A DNA stretch of 64,000 nucleotides from Deinococcus sp. YIM 134068 (GCF_036543075.1 NZ_JAZHPF010000005.1:79501-143500); one strand, 5' to 3'. Positions 38,581 through 48,155 are shown, numbered from the stretch's first letter. Program-made: numbers and translations. The notes: generated by a model not told the origin, from the letters alone.

Positions 38581-39263
38581 GCGGGCTGCCCTTCGACGCC
38601 ATCCTCTTCGACTTCGACGGCGTGCTCGTGGACAGCGAGGGCCTGGGCAGCCGCGCCTGGGTCGAGGCGCTGGGCGAGCACGGCCTGACCTTCACCGTGG
38701 AGGACTTCGCGGCGGCGGTCGTGGGCCGCACCCATTCCGCCGTCTACGACTGGCTCCGCACCGACCACGGTTGGACCCCGCCCAAGGACTTTCAGACCTT
38801 CCTGGACGGACGATTCGAGGCCGTCTTCGAGGAACTTCTCCCCATCGAGGGTGCCCACGCGACCCTAGCGGCCCTGCGCGCGGCGGGCATCCCCTTCGCG
38901 GTGGCGAGCAACACCGAGCCGGGAAAGCTGCACCCCAAGCTCGTCAAGGCGGGGCTGGCCGACCTCATTGGCGGTCATGCCTATGACCTCGGGTCCGTTC
39001 ATGGGCGCGGAAAACCCCAACCCGACATCTACGTCCACGCGGCGGCGGCCCTCGGCGTTCCCCCCGTCCGCTGCGTCGTCGTGGAGGACAGCCTGACGGG
39101 CGCGACGGCGGGCGTGGCGGCGGGCGCGACCGTGTGGGGAATGCTCGCCACCGGGCACGCCCACCCCGCCAACACTCAGGCTCTTCTGGACGTGGGCGCG
39201 GCGCGGGTGCTCAGGAGCCACGCGGAGTTGCAGGAGGCGTTGGGGCTGAATATGCCGACCTGA
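38577..39263 (+). CDS. HAD-family hydrolase (beta-phosphoglucomutase/phosphatase type)
   Basis: A 228-residue HAD phosphatase. Motif I is [14 protein letters not shown] with the nucleophilic Asp near residue 12, a helical cap follows ([20 protein letters not shown]), motif II is VASNTEPGK, the motif III Lys is in [14 protein letters not shown] and motif IV is [10 protein letters not shown]. This is the subclass IA cap of sugar-phosphate phosphatases and beta-PGM. GTG start overlapping the HIT gene stop. Substrate unknown. Confidence 0.92.
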   Translation: MSGLPFDAILFDFDGVLVDSEGLGSRAWVEALGEHGLTFTVEDFAAAVVGRTHSAVYDWLRTDHGWTPPKDFQTFLDGRFEAVFEELLPIEGAHATLAALRAAGIPFAVASNTEPGKLHPKLVKAGLADLIGGHAYDLGSVHGRGKPQPDIYVHAAAALGVPPVRCVVVEDSLTGATAGVAAGATVWGMLATGHAHPANTQALLDVGAARVLRSHAELQEALGLNMPT

Positions 39264-39292
39264 ATTGAAGGCAGGTTCTCTGCCTATCGCCG

Positions 39293-39304
39293 TAAGATGA
39301 CCCC
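39293..39304 (+). promoter_or_regulatory. -10 box upstream of the Uma2 locus
   Basis: TAAGAT (39293-39298), GACCCC, then ATG at 39305. It predicts a leaderless mRNA starting at the short upstream frame and not at the Uma2 ATG. Confidence 0.5.
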
Positions 39305-39346
39305 ATGACGGACGCCGCCCCCCTGCTGGCTCGGAGGGGGCCATGA
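39305..39346 (+). CDS. Short upstream frame coupled to (or split from) the Uma2 gene
   Basis: A 13-residue frame [13 protein letters not shown] ends in TGA that overlaps the Uma2 ATG as ATGA. Its ATG is 6 nt after a TAAGAT box. Inserting one G in the GGGGG run at ~39334-39338 would fuse it to Uma2 as ...[13 protein letters not shown], which looks like a natural Uma2 N-terminus. It is therefore either a translationally coupled leader or the remnant of a frameshifted N-terminus. Confidence 0.4.
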   Translation: MTDAAPLLARRGP

Positions 39347-39879
39347 GCGAGGCCGAGTACCTGCGTTCCGAGCGCGAGAGTCCCTACAAGCGGGAATATG
39401 TGGGGGGCAACGCGTACCCTCTACACGCTCAGGCGGGGGCGAGCGGGGAGCATGTGCGGATCAGCGGACGTGTCATGGCGGCGCTCCTGCCCGACGCCGA
39501 CCGCCAGGGCTGCCGCCTCTGCCAGTCCGACATGAAGCTCTACAGCCGGGCTACATCGAGCTATTTCTATCCCGACGTGATGCTGGTGTGTGGTGGCGAA
39601 CAGCCCGACCGCTCCTACGAGATTTCGCCCTGCCTGCTCGTGGAAGTCCTTTCCGGCAGCACGGCGCACAACGACCGCCGCCACAAGCACGCGGTCTACA
39701 CGGCGATCCCGACCCTCCAGACCTACCTCATCGTGGCGCAGGACGAGCGGTATGTCGTGGAGTACCAGCGCGGGGAGGAAGGCTGGTCCATGCGCGAGCA
39801 TCGCGGGGAGGGGCAGGCGGCGATTCCCTGCCTGAACCGTTCGCTGACCCTCGACGAGATGTACCGGGGCGTGCTGTAG
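39343..39879 (+). CDS. Uma2-family (DUF820) putative endonuclease
   Basis: A 178-residue PD-(D/E)XK-like protein of a family much expanded in Deinococcus and cyanobacteria. Seen: [27 protein letters not shown], the core [14 protein letters not shown] with Asp, [20 protein letters not shown] (the E-x-L-S-x-S-T motif) and [19 protein letters not shown]. The in vivo role of the family is unclear. The start at 39343 has GGAGGGGG upstream; see the overlapping upstream frame for a longer alternative. Confidence 0.85.
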   Translation: MSEAEYLRSERESPYKREYVGGNAYPLHAQAGASGEHVRISGRVMAALLPDADRQGCRLCQSDMKLYSRATSSYFYPDVMLVCGGEQPDRSYEISPCLLVEVLSGSTAHNDRRHKHAVYTAIPTLQTYLIVAQDERYVVEYQRGEEGWSMREHRGEGQAAIPCLNRSLTLDEMYRGVL

Positions 39880-39891
39880 GTTCCCGCGCGC

Positions 39892-40779
39892 TCACACCAT
39901 CGGCAACTCGATCATCCCGCCCGCGCTCTCCTCGCGCCCCTCCATGCGCGCCGCCACCGCGCGGCCCGTCGGCGTCTGGGCCAGCCCGCCCTCCGCCGTC
40001 TCGCGGAGTTCGGCGGGCATGAGTCGCCCGACCTGCGCCATCGCCCCCACCACCTCGTCGGGCGGGATGAAGGATTCGAGCTGGGCGAGCGCGAGTTGCG
40101 CCGCGCTGACCGCATGAACGGCGAAAAAGGCGTTGCGGCTCACGCAGGGCACCTCCACGTAGCCGCCCACCGGGTCGCACACGAGGCCGATGGTGTTCAT
40201 CAGGGCGAGGGACGCGGCGTGGACGCAGGCGCGGGGGCTGCCGCCGAGCAGTTCGGTGACGGCGGCGGCGGCCATCGCGGCGCTCGACCCGATCTCGGCC
40301 TGACAGCCGCCCGCCGCGCCCGAGATGAACATGCGCTTGCTGATCGCCTTGCCCACGCCCGCCGCGAGGATGAGGGGGTCCACCAGCCGCTCGTCCCCGA
40401 TGCCGAGGTGGTCGGCCACGCCGAGCAGCGCCCCCGGAATCGTGCCCGCGCTCCCCGCCGTCGGCGCGGCGACGATGCGGCCCATGCGGGCGTTCTCCTC
40501 GTTCACGGCCATCGCGTAGGCCTGCACCCGCCTCAGCAGCGGTGCCCCCAGCACGTCCGGCGCGTCCCACAACCCCTTCGCGTTCCAGCCCACCATGCCC
40601 GTGATGCTCTTCGCGTCGCTTCGCAGGCCCCGCTCGACCGACGCCCGCATCTCCCCGATGCGGCGGGCCATCTCCGCGCGGATGTCCGCCGGGTCCAGCC
40701 CCGTCTCGGCGCAGTCCTGCGCGAGCACCCACGCGGAGGCGGGCGAGGGGGCGGTCATGAGGTCGTGGAGGGTGGTCAT
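39892..40779 (-). CDS. sdaAA: L-serine dehydratase, alpha subunit (Fe-S)
   Basis: Catalytic half of the iron-sulfur serine deaminase that turns L-serine into pyruvate and ammonia. It is 295 residues long. Seen: [20 protein letters not shown] with a cluster Cys, [20 protein letters not shown] with two more cluster Cys, and [18 protein letters not shown]. The beta subunit gene lies upstream on the same strand; the 111-nt gap contains a GTCGAG hairpin. The two-subunit arrangement is common in Gram-positives and Deinococcus. Confidence 0.95.
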   Translation of the reverse strand: MTTLHDLMTAPSPASAWVLAQDCAETGLDPADIRAEMARRIGEMRASVERGLRSDAKSITGMVGWNAKGLWDAPDVLGAPLLRRVQAYAMAVNEENARMGRIVAAPTAGSAGTIPGALLGVADHLGIGDERLVDPLILAAGVGKAISKRMFISGAAGGCQAEIGSSAAMAAAAVTELLGGSPRACVHAASLALMNTIGLVCDPVGGYVEVPCVSRNAFFAVHAVSAAQLALAQLESFIPPDEVVGAMAQVGRLMPAELRETAEGGLAQTPTGRAVAARMEGREESAGGMIELPMV

Positions 40780-40800
40780 GGGGGGAACTCCTTTGAAGTG

Positions 40801-40881
40801 GGTCGAGGGGTCTGGAAGTCGAGAGGTCGAGGGAGAGATGCCACCGGGGTTTCTCGACTTCTCGACTCCTCGACTCCTCGA
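40801..40881. repeat. GTCGAG repeat forming a long hairpin between sdaAB and sdaAA
   Basis: The left arm (40802-40831) contains GTCGAGGGGTC, AAGTCGAG and AGGTCGAG; the right arm (40850-40880) contains CTCGACTTCTCGACTCCTCG then ACTCCTCGAC. The arms are largely complementary, so the transcript can fold into a ~30-bp imperfect hairpin between two subunit genes. Same family as 10628 and 62620. Confidence 0.7.
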
Positions 40882-40890
40882 CGGACGGTG

Positions 40891-41556
40891 CTAGCCGTCC
40901 ATGAGCTTCGGCAGCAACCGCACCCACCCCATGTCCGGCCAGCGGCGCAGGAAGGCGAGGGCTTCGGGGCTGAGGGGCTGGTCGAGTTCGATGGCGAGAA
41001 GGGCCTGGCCGCCCCGGTTCTCGCGGGTGCAGGTCAGGGTGGCGATATTCACGCCGTCGGCGGCGACCGTGCTCGCCACGCGGGCGATCATGCCCACCGC
41101 GTCGGGGTAGCGCAGCAGCAGCGTGGGGCTGGCTGCGCCGAAGTTGACGCCGAGGCCGCCCACCTCCGTCACCCGGATGACGCCGCCGCCCGTGGAGCTG
41201 CCCTGCACCGTCACCGCCGCCGTCTCGCCGTGCAGGTCGAGGTGGGCCGTGTTGGGGTGAACGTCGCCGAGGTCCACGTCGCGGAACTCCACCGTCAATC
41301 CCGCCGCCTCGGCCTCCTCGAAGGCTTTCGGCAAGCGGGGGTCGTCGGGCGCGTACCCCAGCAGCCCCGCCACGAGCGCGAGGTGAGTGCCGTGGCCGCG
41401 CCCCGTCTTGGCGAAGGAGGCGTGCAGGCCGATGGTCGCCCGCCGGGGCGCTTCCCCGAGGAGATGATGGGCAACCAGCCCCAGACGGCACGCGCCCGCC
41501 GTGTGGCTGCTGCTCGGCCCGATCATCACGGGGCCGATCATGTCGAGCAGGGACAT
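40891..41556 (-). CDS. sdaAB: L-serine dehydratase, beta subunit
   Basis: Partner of sdaAA. It is ~221 residues long. The serine-dehydratase beta domain has [23 protein letters not shown] in two parts ([14 protein letters not shown] is the signature) and [22 protein letters not shown]-terminal ACT domain (~150-215) reads [20 protein letters not shown]. The ATG at 41556 is 6 nt after a TATACT box, so a longer in-frame start at 41595 was rejected. Confidence 0.94.
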   Translation of the reverse strand: MSLLDMIGPVMIGPSSSHTAGACRLGLVAHHLLGEAPRRATIGLHASFAKTGRGHGTHLALVAGLLGYAPDDPRLPKAFEEAEAAGLTVEFRDVDLGDVHPNTAHLDLHGETAAVTVQGSSTGGGVIRVTEVGGLGVNFGAASPTLLLRYPDAVGMIARVASTVAADGVNIATLTCTRENRGGQALLAIELDQPLSPEALAFLRRWPDMGWVRLLPKLMDG

Positions 41557-41568
41557 AGGGACAGTATA
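41557..41568 (-). promoter_or_regulatory. -10 box of the sdaAB-sdaAA unit
   Basis: TATACT (minus strand, 41568-41563), GTCCCT and the ATG of sdaAB. It is a strong -10 for a leaderless mRNA. Confidence 0.6.
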
Positions 41569-41645
41569 GAGAATGTTTCTTGAATGAAGATTCAATTAAG
41601 CAGCGTGAGGAACTTCAGCCTTTTTGAGGCGTACATACGTACATT

Positions 41646-42116
41646 ATGACATGGCTCTTTGAACTACTACCTGGAATAAATGAACTCATCGAAATTCGTC
41701 TAAAGCATCCACCCTTTGAAGTGATAGAGTATATATTCAACTCCCATTTTCTTGTTGTAGCTGTATATAGCTTTGTACTCTACCTTTTTACCTGTGTCGC
41801 TATAACCGGCTTTCCTAAATATTTTAGAATATTGTGGATTCTTCTCAAGAAATTTTATTACAAGGAGGGGAAGTTTTACCCGATCTTATATTTGGTCGTT
41901 GGCACATTTTATGCCATTGTTTGGATTACCTTTACATTTGAAGCAAGGGAGGTGTTTTTTAACTATAGCTACGATTCGAATAATTTTCTGTTCACCTTAA
42001 CTGTTTTTCTGATCATTCCGCAGGTTAGGATTCTTCTTCTTTCAGTTCCGAAGTTTGCGATTCAGATGATGAACGATATAAACTGGAGGTTGAATGAAAT
42101 AGAGGATAATTTCTGA
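41646..42116 (+). CDS. AT-rich membrane protein of unknown function
   Basis: A 156-residue protein with about four hydrophobic segments (FLVVAVYSFVLYLFTCVAI, FRILWILLKKFYY, FYPILYLVVGTFYAIVWITF, FLFTLTVFLIIPQVRILLL). Aromatic residues and Ile are unusually frequent, matching the AT-rich codon use. The whole stretch from ~41570 to 42180 departs sharply from the GC-rich genome, so recent acquisition is likely. No mobility gene or clear duplication flanks it. GTACATACGTAC lies just upstream. Function unknown. Confidence 0.65.
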   Translation: MTWLFELLPGINELIEIRLKHPPFEVIEYIFNSHFLVVAVYSFVLYLFTCVAITGFPKYFRILWILLKKFYYKEGKFYPILYLVVGTFYAIVWITFTFEAREVFFNYSYDSNNFLFTLTVFLIIPQVRILLLSVPKFAIQMMNDINWRLNEIEDNF

Positions 42117-42184
42117 AAAACTGCAAGAAATATCGTGGTAGTCAGCCGTTCATCAAATTGTAGGGAACTTGAGGATTTTACTCT

Positions 42185-43429
42185 TCACCCCACCCCCGCC
42201 GCCGCCCGCAGCGCCCGCCCACTCACCTCGGCCTGCCCCAGCGCGGCGCGGGCGAGGGGTACACGCACCCGGTTCGGGGCGTGGGCGAAGACCTTGAGCA
42301 TGGTGCGGGCAATCGCCCCGGCCCCCGTGCGCGGCGAGAGGAAGGCGTGCCACTCGGCGGCGGGCAGCGCGAAAAAGGCGCGGAAGAACGCGGGCAGCAT
42401 GTCCCCCGGCAGGGCGAGCAGGGCCTCGGCGTCCAGCAGCGAAATCTCGCGGGCGGCGCGGCGCTCGGGCGGCCACAGGGCGTCCCACCCGGCCCGGACA
42501 GCCTGGGTTGGACTGTGCATGTCCAGCGCCCCGGCCACCGCGCAAGCGACCCCCGGCGCGTCCGCCAGCGCCCCGACCATCTGAAAGCCGCTGATGGGGT
42601 GGACGAGGCCCGCCGCCGACCCGAAGGCGAGGACCGGGCCGGGCGCGGGCGCGGCGGTATTCATGGGGAAGGCGACCCACTCGGTCGTCTCGATTTCGCG
42701 GGGGGGCGTGCCCTGCGCGGCGAGACGGGCGTGGAGGCGGCGCTCCAGCAGGGCGCGCGTCAGACCGGGGCGGGCGATCAGGCTCGTCTCTTCCACGAGG
42801 TAACGGTCGCCGCCGAGGTGCATGGTGTAGAGGAAGGTCGGCGCGGCGCGCACCTCGTCCGGCGGGAGGTGTCCGGCCCGGTAGTCCATCCAGACCATGC
42901 CGCCGGGTGGGCCGGGCGGGCGGTCGAAGCGGGCCACGAGTCCGAAGGCCGTCTGGAGGGCCGCGCCGTGCGGGCGCACGGGCCGCGTCACACCGCCGCC
43001 GTGCCCCCCCGCGTCCACGACGAGCCGGGCGCGCCACCGCTCACCGCCCGCGCCCGTGACCTCCCAACCCTCCCCCACCTGCTCGGCGTGCTGCACCATG
43101 CCAACGGTCCACGTCAGGCGCGGCCCCGCCCGCGTGAGCAGCGTGTCGAGCAGGCGGGCGTTGTCGAACATGGCATAGGGCCGCAGGAGGGGCGTGGGGT
43201 CCTCCCCGGTGTACGCCCGAACGTCGGTCCACACGTCGGCGAGGCAGGGGCGGACGGGGGCGGGCACCTCGTCCAGCCACGCGCCATAGGTGGCGGGAAA
43301 GGGGCGCGGCGGGTGGGGCGCGACGAGGCGCACGCTCAGCCCGCACGCGGCGAGTTCGGCGGCCAGCCCCAGCCCGGAGGGACCGCCGCCGATCACCAGC
43401 GCGTCCGTAAGGTGTGTGCGTGACGCCAT
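42185..43429 (-). CDS. crtL: Lycopene cyclase (CrtL type)
   Basis: An FAD/NAD-dependent cyclase likely to form the beta ring of the deinoxanthin-type carotenoid. It is 414 residues long. The dinucleotide fold [20 protein letters not shown] is at the N-terminus; [13 protein letters not shown] and [18 protein letters not shown] resemble the CrtL/CrtY cyclase family. The ATG at 43429 is 7 nt after TAGGCT. Carotenoid genes at 53-55 kb are 10 kb away, so synthesis genes are dispersed, as in D. radiodurans. Confidence 0.85.
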   Translation of the reverse strand: MASRTHLTDALVIGGGPSGLGLAAELAACGLSVRLVAPHPPRPFPATYGAWLDEVPAPVRPCLADVWTDVRAYTGEDPTPLLRPYAMFDNARLLDTLLTRAGPRLTWTVGMVQHAEQVGEGWEVTGAGGERWRARLVVDAGGHGGGVTRPVRPHGAALQTAFGLVARFDRPPGPPGGMVWMDYRAGHLPPDEVRAAPTFLYTMHLGGDRYLVEETSLIARPGLTRALLERRLHARLAAQGTPPREIETTEWVAFPMNTAAPAPGPVLAFGSAAGLVHPISGFQMVGALADAPGVACAVAGALDMHSPTQAVRAGWDALWPPERRAAREISLLDAEALLALPGDMLPAFFRAFFALPAAEWHAFLSPRTGAGAIARTMLKVFAHAPNRVRVPLARAALGQAEVSGRALRAAAGVG

Positions 43430-43442
43430 TACGGGCAGCCTA
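43430..43442 (-). promoter_or_regulatory. -10 box for a leaderless lycopene cyclase mRNA
   Basis: TAGGCT (minus strand, 43442-43437), GCCCGTA and ATG. Confidence 0.45.
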
Positions 43443-43573
43443 ACGCGGCGGTGGCGGGCGCGAGTGTGGGAAGGCACGCCGGGTCACGGGTCTGACTGCC
43501 GGGTAAGCCCAACGTCAAGCCATCCTCAAGTCGGAGTGTGCCCCCTGCGCCCGCGCCCCGCCGGGCCAGCCGC

Positions 43574-43586
43574 TAGCCTGCCGGGC
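43574..43586 (+). promoter_or_regulatory. -10 box for a leaderless esterase mRNA
   Basis: TAGCCT (43574-43579), GCCGGGC and ATG at 43587. Confidence 0.45.
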
Positions 43587-44474
43587 ATGACGCGCCCCCG
43601 CCGCCTCCCCCGCGCCCTGACCCTCGGCGTGCTGGCCGTGACCGTGACCGCCGCCCTGACCGCCTGTTCCGCCACCGCCGACCTGCCCGGCACCCTGAAC
43701 CGCGCCGTGAACACCCGTGGCCTGACCGTCGCCACCGACCAGAGGTACGGCCCGGACGCGCGCAATGTGCTGGACGTATACGCGCCGCCCAGCGCCCGGA
43801 ACGCGCCCATCGTGCTGTTCGTCCACGGCGGCTCGTGGCAGGGGGGCGACAAGGCCATCCACCGCTTCGTCGGCGAGAGCCTGGCCCGCGCCGGGTACGT
43901 GACGGGCGTGATGAACTACCGCCTCGCGCCGCAGAACCGCTACCCCGCCTTCGTGCAGGACGCGGCCTCTGCGTTGAGGTGGCTGCGCGACAACGGCGGC
44001 AAGTTCGGCGGCGACCCCGACGTGCTGTTCATGACCGGGCACTCGGCGGGAGCCTTCAACGCGGTGGAGGCGGTGGACAACGAGCGCTGGCTGCGTGAGG
44101 CGGGCGTGCCCATCCGCGCTGTGCGGGGCGTCATCGGCATCGCCGGGCCGTACTCCTACGACTTCCGCCAGTTCGACAGCCGGGTCGCGTTCCCCGAGGG
44201 CAGCACCCCCGATCAGGTCATGCCCGACCGCCACGTGAGGAGGGACGCGCCGCCCCACCTCCTCCTCGTCGCCGCGAACGACACCACCGTCTACCCGCAG
44301 AACGCGTTGAGTCTGGAAGCGGCGCTGAGGCGCGCGGGCGTGCCCGTCACCCGCACGGTGCTCCCGCGCCTCAACCACGTCACCATCATCGCGGCGGTCG
44401 CCCGTCCCCTGACATTCCTGGGGGGAACGCGGCAACAGATGATTGATTTTATCGAGAAGAACCGGCCACGATAG
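43587..44474 (+). CDS. Lipoprotein alpha/beta-hydrolase (esterase)
   Basis: A ~295-residue exported hydrolase. The signal peptide ends [10 protein letters not shown] with a lipobox Cys (about residue 27). The alpha/beta-hydrolase part has the oxyanion motif [14 protein letters not shown], the nucleophile elbow [13 protein letters not shown], Asp in [10 protein letters not shown] and His in LPRLNHVTI. It resembles the HSL/BD-FAE carboxylesterases. The start was set by the TAGCCT box; longer in-frame starts fall in antisense of the cyclase gene. Substrate unknown. Confidence 0.87.
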   Translation: MTRPRRLPRALTLGVLAVTVTAALTACSATADLPGTLNRAVNTRGLTVATDQRYGPDARNVLDVYAPPSARNAPIVLFVHGGSWQGGDKAIHRFVGESLARAGYVTGVMNYRLAPQNRYPAFVQDAASALRWLRDNGGKFGGDPDVLFMTGHSAGAFNAVEAVDNERWLREAGVPIRAVRGVIGIAGPYSYDFRQFDSRVAFPEGSTPDQVMPDRHVRRDAPPHLLLVAANDTTVYPQNALSLEAALRRAGVPVTRTVLPRLNHVTIIAAVARPLTFLGGTRQQMIDFIEKNRPR

Positions 44475-44494
44475 AGAAGTCTTCGACCGTTCTT

Positions 44495-44533
44495 GAGACC
44501 GACCCGCCACACAGGAGTCGGTCTCTTCTCTTT
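44495..44533 (+). terminator. Terminator after the esterase gene
   Basis: A perfect 9-bp inverted repeat (GAGACCGAC 44495-44503, GTCGGTCTC 44517-44525) followed by TTCTCTTTCG. Confidence 0.75.
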
Positions 44534-44539
44534 CGTTCG

Positions 44540-44968
44540 GTGCCCTACGCTGAGGAGGTGTCTGCCGTCTTACGCGTCGCCGGTCTGGACTTTGAGATAG
44601 ACCGTCTCCTTGCTCAACTGGACTTCTCGCCCTACCTCATCCGTCGGCGAGGCGAATTGAACTTCTCTGGCCGCCCCCACGAATTCTCCTCGTTCAACGC
44701 AGAGGTCAGCGGGGCCGATATGCAGGCTGCCGAGCAGCAGATTATGGATGCTCTCGCCTTTATGCAACGACATGAGGCCGCGTTGCTGGTGTTATCAGAG
44801 TTTCCCGGTGTGGATGATCGAACGCTCGACTTCGGCATCGAGGAACGGGATGTGGCCCACCACGTTGATTCATTCCCATACGAATTGCTTGCCGCTCTGG
44901 GGCGGTTCAGAATCAACCTCGACGTGTCACGTTACCCGCGCACCCCGGAGGACGGCACCCCGGCCTGA
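44540..44968 (+). CDS. DUF4279-like protein
   Basis: A 142-residue soluble protein. [35 protein letters not shown] and the C-terminal [20 protein letters not shown] match the DUF4279 layout (two lobes, terminal beta strand). The role is unknown; the family often appears in toxin-immunity-like or isolated contexts. GTG start. The 3' end overlaps recO tail-to-tail by 37 nt. Its composition is less GC-rich than that of its neighbours. Confidence 0.65.
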   Translation: MPYAEEVSAVLRVAGLDFEIDRLLAQLDFSPYLIRRRGELNFSGRPHEFSSFNAEVSGADMQAAEQQIMDALAFMQRHEAALLVLSEFPGVDDRTLDFGIEERDVAHHVDSFPYELLAALGRFRINLDVSRYPRTPEDGTPA

Positions 44969-45693
44969 ACGACCGACGCATGGGGCACCAACTGCCGCCA
45001 GCTCTGCACGTTCCCCACCTGCACGGTCACGAAGCGTTCCAGCGCCCGCCACAGCGCGGGCCGCTCGTCATCGGGGACGGGGGCCTCCATGCTGGCGCGC
45101 ACGGGACGGCGCACGACGTTTCGCAGGAAGTCCAGACTCGTGGGCGGGTAGGCGGACAGACTCGCGCACGCGCCGCACAGGAGTTGGCCGCCGAGGGGGT
45201 CGGGGTGTTCGGGGTGGGCCGCGCCGCAGCGGGCACAGCGGGCGGTCTGGAGGACGAACCCCGCCAGCCCCAGCAGCTTGTGGCTCATCACGAGGGCCAC
45301 CCACTCCGGGTCCGGCTGGTGGGAGATGCCGCGCAAGGCCCCCGCGAAGAGGTCGAACGCCTGCTCGCTGAACTCGCCCTCCTGAAAGAGCGCGTCGGCG
45401 AGTTCGGCCATCAGGTGCGCGAAGGCGTACCGCTCCGGCTCGGCCAGCCTCGGCAGCGCCCCTTCCAGTACGGCCTGCTGCACGGTGGCGAGGTCGGCCT
45501 GCGGCGTCTGGTACACCTGCGCGCCGACGTGGTGGAAGAGGTTCAGGCGGCTGGCGAGCGGCCCGCGCACCCCGCCCCGCGCGATGGCCTTCACCTTGCC
45601 CTGCGGCGTGAGCAGCGTGACGATGATGTCGCCAGCGGGCGTCACGCGCCGCCGGATCACGATGCCGCTGCGGGTCGTGCTGCGCGACCTCAT
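44932..45693 (-). CDS. recO: DNA repair protein RecO
   Basis: Anneals ssDNA and with RecR loads RecA in gap and break repair, a central pathway in RecBCD-less Deinococcus. It is 253 residues long. The N-terminal OB fold is [20 protein letters not shown], followed by a helical middle and a four-Cys zinc site [18 protein letters not shown]... ending LCGAC, as in the D. radiodurans protein. The ATG has AGGAGG upstream. It overlaps the convergent DUF4279 gene. Confidence 0.93.
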   Translation of the reverse strand: MRSRSTTRSGIVIRRRVTPAGDIIVTLLTPQGKVKAIARGGVRGPLASRLNLFHHVGAQVYQTPQADLATVQQAVLEGALPRLAEPERYAFAHLMAELADALFQEGEFSEQAFDLFAGALRGISHQPDPEWVALVMSHKLLGLAGFVLQTARCARCGAAHPEHPDPLGGQLLCGACASLSAYPPTSLDFLRNVVRRPVRASMEAPVPDDERPALWRALERFVTVQVGNVQSWRQLVPHASVVQAGVPSSGVRG

Positions 45694-46028
45694 GGGGCCT
45701 CCTGCGCCGGAGCGTGGGGGAGGCAAACGCGGGACTCACGCTGTAACGACTCCTCCGGCACCCGACCGGAAGGAATGAATCTCAGCGCATCCCGTCTCAC
45801 TCGCCGATTCTAGAGCTTCAACTCAGGGCGGACGGGGCGGGGGGCACGGTTCTCAGGGTTCGGGGAGGCGTCGCGCGATGGGGCAAGCAGGACTTGCCAC
45901 CCCTCCCGGTCTCAACGGTCCCGTCGTTCAGCGCGACGTTGCAGACGCCCACAGTCGCAACCGCCCATCATCTTCAAAGCTCTCTTCCCGGCGTCAGCCC
46001 TGGCACGTTCCGTCCTTCCCGGTCCCCT
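45694..46028. other. Intergenic stretch upstream of recO without a gene
   Basis: About 335 bases. GGGGCAAGCAGGACTTGCCA plus CCCCTCCC near 45880 looks like a worn fragment of the MITE-like core. I see no tRNA, hairpin with T-run or credible frame. Confidence 0.35.
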
Positions 46029-46041
46029 TACACTGCCCCCC
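46029..46041 (+). promoter_or_regulatory. -10 box for a leaderless mRNA of the zinc-finger protein
   Basis: TACACT (46029-46034), seven C/G bases, then ATG at 46042. Confidence 0.5.
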
Positions 46042-46443
46042 ATGAGCGATCCTCCACCCAAGCGTCACAGCGCCCGCGACGTGCTGCGGGAACTGTTTCC
46101 CGAGTCGTACCGCGAGCTGTTCGGCGAGGAGCCGGGGGGCGGGCCGCCCACGCTGGGGCTGTACCCGGTGGCGGACGGTCGCCTCGCGCTCGTCCACGGT
46201 GAGCAACTGGCCGAGTTCACGCCCATCGAGCCGAAGGGGCGCAACGCCCTGCACTGCGACCTGTGCCACTACACCCGCTCGCGCAGCGAGGCCGCCCTCT
46301 ACCGCGTGGTCGTCGCCGCCCGCCGCACCCGCTACGTGACGCTGTGCCTGGGCACCGAGAGCTGTCAGAAGCGTGCCGGACATCGCAGCCTGGAGACGCT
46401 GGCCGACCGCATCTTCCCCATTGAGCCTGTTTACGCGGAGTGA
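46042..46443 (+). CDS. Small protein with a putative treble-clef zinc site
   Basis: A 133-residue protein not recognised with certainty. The N-half is variable and Pro-rich; the C-half has [20 protein letters not shown] and [14 protein letters not shown], giving a C-x2-C ... C-x5-C arrangement. This is reminiscent of the FBP/EF-G-binding C-terminal zinc domain, but the similarity is only visual. Stands alone, with its own -10 box. Confidence 0.6.
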   Translation: MSDPPPKRHSARDVLRELFPESYRELFGEEPGGGPPTLGLYPVADGRLALVHGEQLAEFTPIEPKGRNALHCDLCHYTRSRSEAALYRVVVAARRTRYVTLCLGTESCQKRAGHRSLETLADRIFPIEPVYAE

Positions 46444-46624
46444 CGGGAGCGGTCGGCGGTCCGGTCCTCCTGGGAGTGGCAAGTCGTGACGCAAGTGCCT
46501 ACGCTGCCGCCGACGCTGGCTGGGCAACAGTTGACGGGCCTCAGTGACTCCCTGACGCTCCCATGACAAACGGCTGAAGGAACGGGCCAGAGCGTTTTGG
46601 TCCCGTCCGGCCTACGCTGCCCAT

Positions 46625-47137
46625 GTGGAAGGCTTCTGGGCGGAGCTGCGGCTGATGGAGGGCCTGGTCGCCGCGTTCGTGCTCAGTGGCCTCATCGGCT
46701 GGGAGCGCGAGCGGCGCAACCGCAGCGCGGGCCTGCGGACGCACATCCTCGTGGGCGTGAGCGCGGCCCTCTTCGTCGTGCTCGCCGACACCCTGATCGT
46801 GCGCTTCGCGGACGACTCCTCGCAGGTCCGCTTCGACCTCGTGGGCGTGCTCGGCGCGGTCGTCAGCGGCGTGAGCTTCCTCGGCGCGGGAGCTATCTTC
46901 TCCGACCGTCGGGGCGAGGGGGCGAAGGGCCTCACGACGGCGGCGGGCCTCCTCGCCACGGCGGGCGTCGGGGTGGCGTGTGGCCTGCATCTCTACGTGC
47001 TGGCGGCGGGGTCGACCGCCCTCTTCCTCTTCACCCTGGGCTGGCTCGCCCCCCTCGTCGGGGAGAAGGGGGAGAAAATGGTGGACGAGGAGCGCGCGGG
47101 CGAGCGGGAGGCGAAGGAGCAGCGGGCGGGGGACTGA
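46625..47137 (+). CDS. MgtC/SapB-family membrane protein
   Basis: A 170-residue inner-membrane protein. Seen: [20 protein letters not shown] (the conserved first helix and Arg/Glu loop), [40 protein letters not shown] and the [20 protein letters not shown] helix. The C-tail is charged. The family has been linked to Mg2+ or acid stress and ATP-synthase inhibition in pathogens. GTG start 6 nt after TACGCT. Confidence 0.9.
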   Translation: MEGFWAELRLMEGLVAAFVLSGLIGWERERRNRSAGLRTHILVGVSAALFVVLADTLIVRFADDSSQVRFDLVGVLGAVVSGVSFLGAGAIFSDRRGEGAKGLTTAAGLLATAGVGVACGLHLYVLAAGSTALFLFTLGWLAPLVGEKGEKMVDEERAGEREAKEQRAGD

Positions 47138-47169
47138 GCCTGGGCAGGAGAGGCTGACTACCACTTCCC
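47138..47169. other. Short spacer before a MITE-like repeat
   Basis: The 368-nt gap between the MgtC gene and the GntR gene is almost wholly filled by the MITE-like copy at 47170-47372, the GCTGACGG repeat at 47428 and the GntR promoter; this spacer itself holds nothing recognisable. Confidence 0.4.
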
Positions 47170-47372
47170 AGCTTTCCCCACAAACGCCTGAGTTGAACCA
47201 CAGATCGGGCAGTGGCTATATTTTCGCCGTCTGGCAGAAGGACGAGCGTTGCTCGTCACCCCCTCCCCGACCCTCTGCAAGCAGCTCTCCGAGTCCCCCA
47301 CAAGGAGGGAGGGAGCAAATGGCACGTCTGGAACGCTCACTTTCTCTTGACATCAGGCGTTACGAGGTGGGG
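47170..47372 (+). repeat. MITE-like repeat element with nested 24-nt module
   Basis: Left end CAAACGCCTGAGTTGAACCA, core GACGAGCGTTGCTCGTC, nested CTCTGCAAGCAGCTCTCCGA (47273-47295), hairpin arm AAGGAGGGAGGGAGC, right end TTGACATCAGGCGTTACGAG. Confidence 0.75.
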
Positions 47373-47427
47373 GCGGCCAGAGGGTGTGTTCTCCCGCAAG
47401 CAGATCGGAGGCAGCGGCTCTATCACC

Positions 47428-47462
47428 TGCTGCTGACCGCTAAAAGCTGACGGCTGAAAGCT
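47428..47462. repeat. GCTGACGGCTGA-type repeat
   Basis: CTGACCGCTAAAAGCTGACG followed by GCTGAAAGCT, just upstream of the GntR promoter. Confidence 0.5.
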
Positions 47463-47469
47463 CCTCCCT

Positions 47470-47498
47470 TTGACTCCCCGGCAAGGATTGTATACAGT
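47470..47498 (+). promoter_or_regulatory. Promoter and operator of the proline-catabolism operon
   Basis: TTGACT (47470-47475), a 17-bp spacer and TACAGT (47493-47498), with the GntR ATG 7 nt later. The palindrome TGTATACA (47489-47496) overlaps the -10 box. Such a site suits FadR/FCD-type GntR repressors, so autoregulation by occlusion is likely. Confidence 0.6.
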
Positions 47499-47505
47499 AT
47501 CCACT

Positions 47506-48155
47506 ATGACCTCCTTCGAGCGCCCCACCCTCGTGCGGGACGGCGTGTATGGGCACCTGAGACAGGCCGTGCTGGACGGCGAGATCGCGCCGGGGGAGCG
47601 GCTGGGGGAGGTCGAACTCGGGGAGCGGCTGGGGGTGAGCCGCACGCCGATCCGCGAGGCGCTGATGCGGCTGACGCAGGACGGGCTGCTGGTGGCGGAG
47701 GCGAACAAGGGCGTGCGCGTCCGCACCGTTTCCGCCACCGAGGCGCGGGAGACCTACGTGGTGCGCGAGGAGTTGGACGGCCTGGCCGCCGCCCTCGCCG
47801 CCGGGTCGCACACGCCCGCCGACGCCGCCCGCCTGAACGCCGCGCTCTCGGCCCTGAACGGGGTGCGGGGGGAGGACTACCGCGAGCAGACGCGGCTGGA
47901 CCTCGCCTTTCATCAGAGGGTGACGCTCGCCGCACACAACGCCGCCCTCGCCGACCTCGCGCGCGGGCTGGCGCTGCGGGTCACGCTCATCAAGCACCAG
48001 ACGCGCACATACAATGCCCACCCCCAGACGGAGGCGCAGCACGCCGCCATCCTCGCCGCCATCCTCGCCCGCGACGCGGAGGCCGCCAGAGAAGCCGCCC
48101 GAGTCCACGTCCGTACCTTCGCCGCCCTCGTCCTGCACGACCTCGGAGAGCAACC

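Noticed and set aside
42281..43423. A 380-residue frame antisense to the lycopene cyclase
   Set aside because: No recognisable domain; the opposite strand encodes a full Rossmann FAD cyclase.
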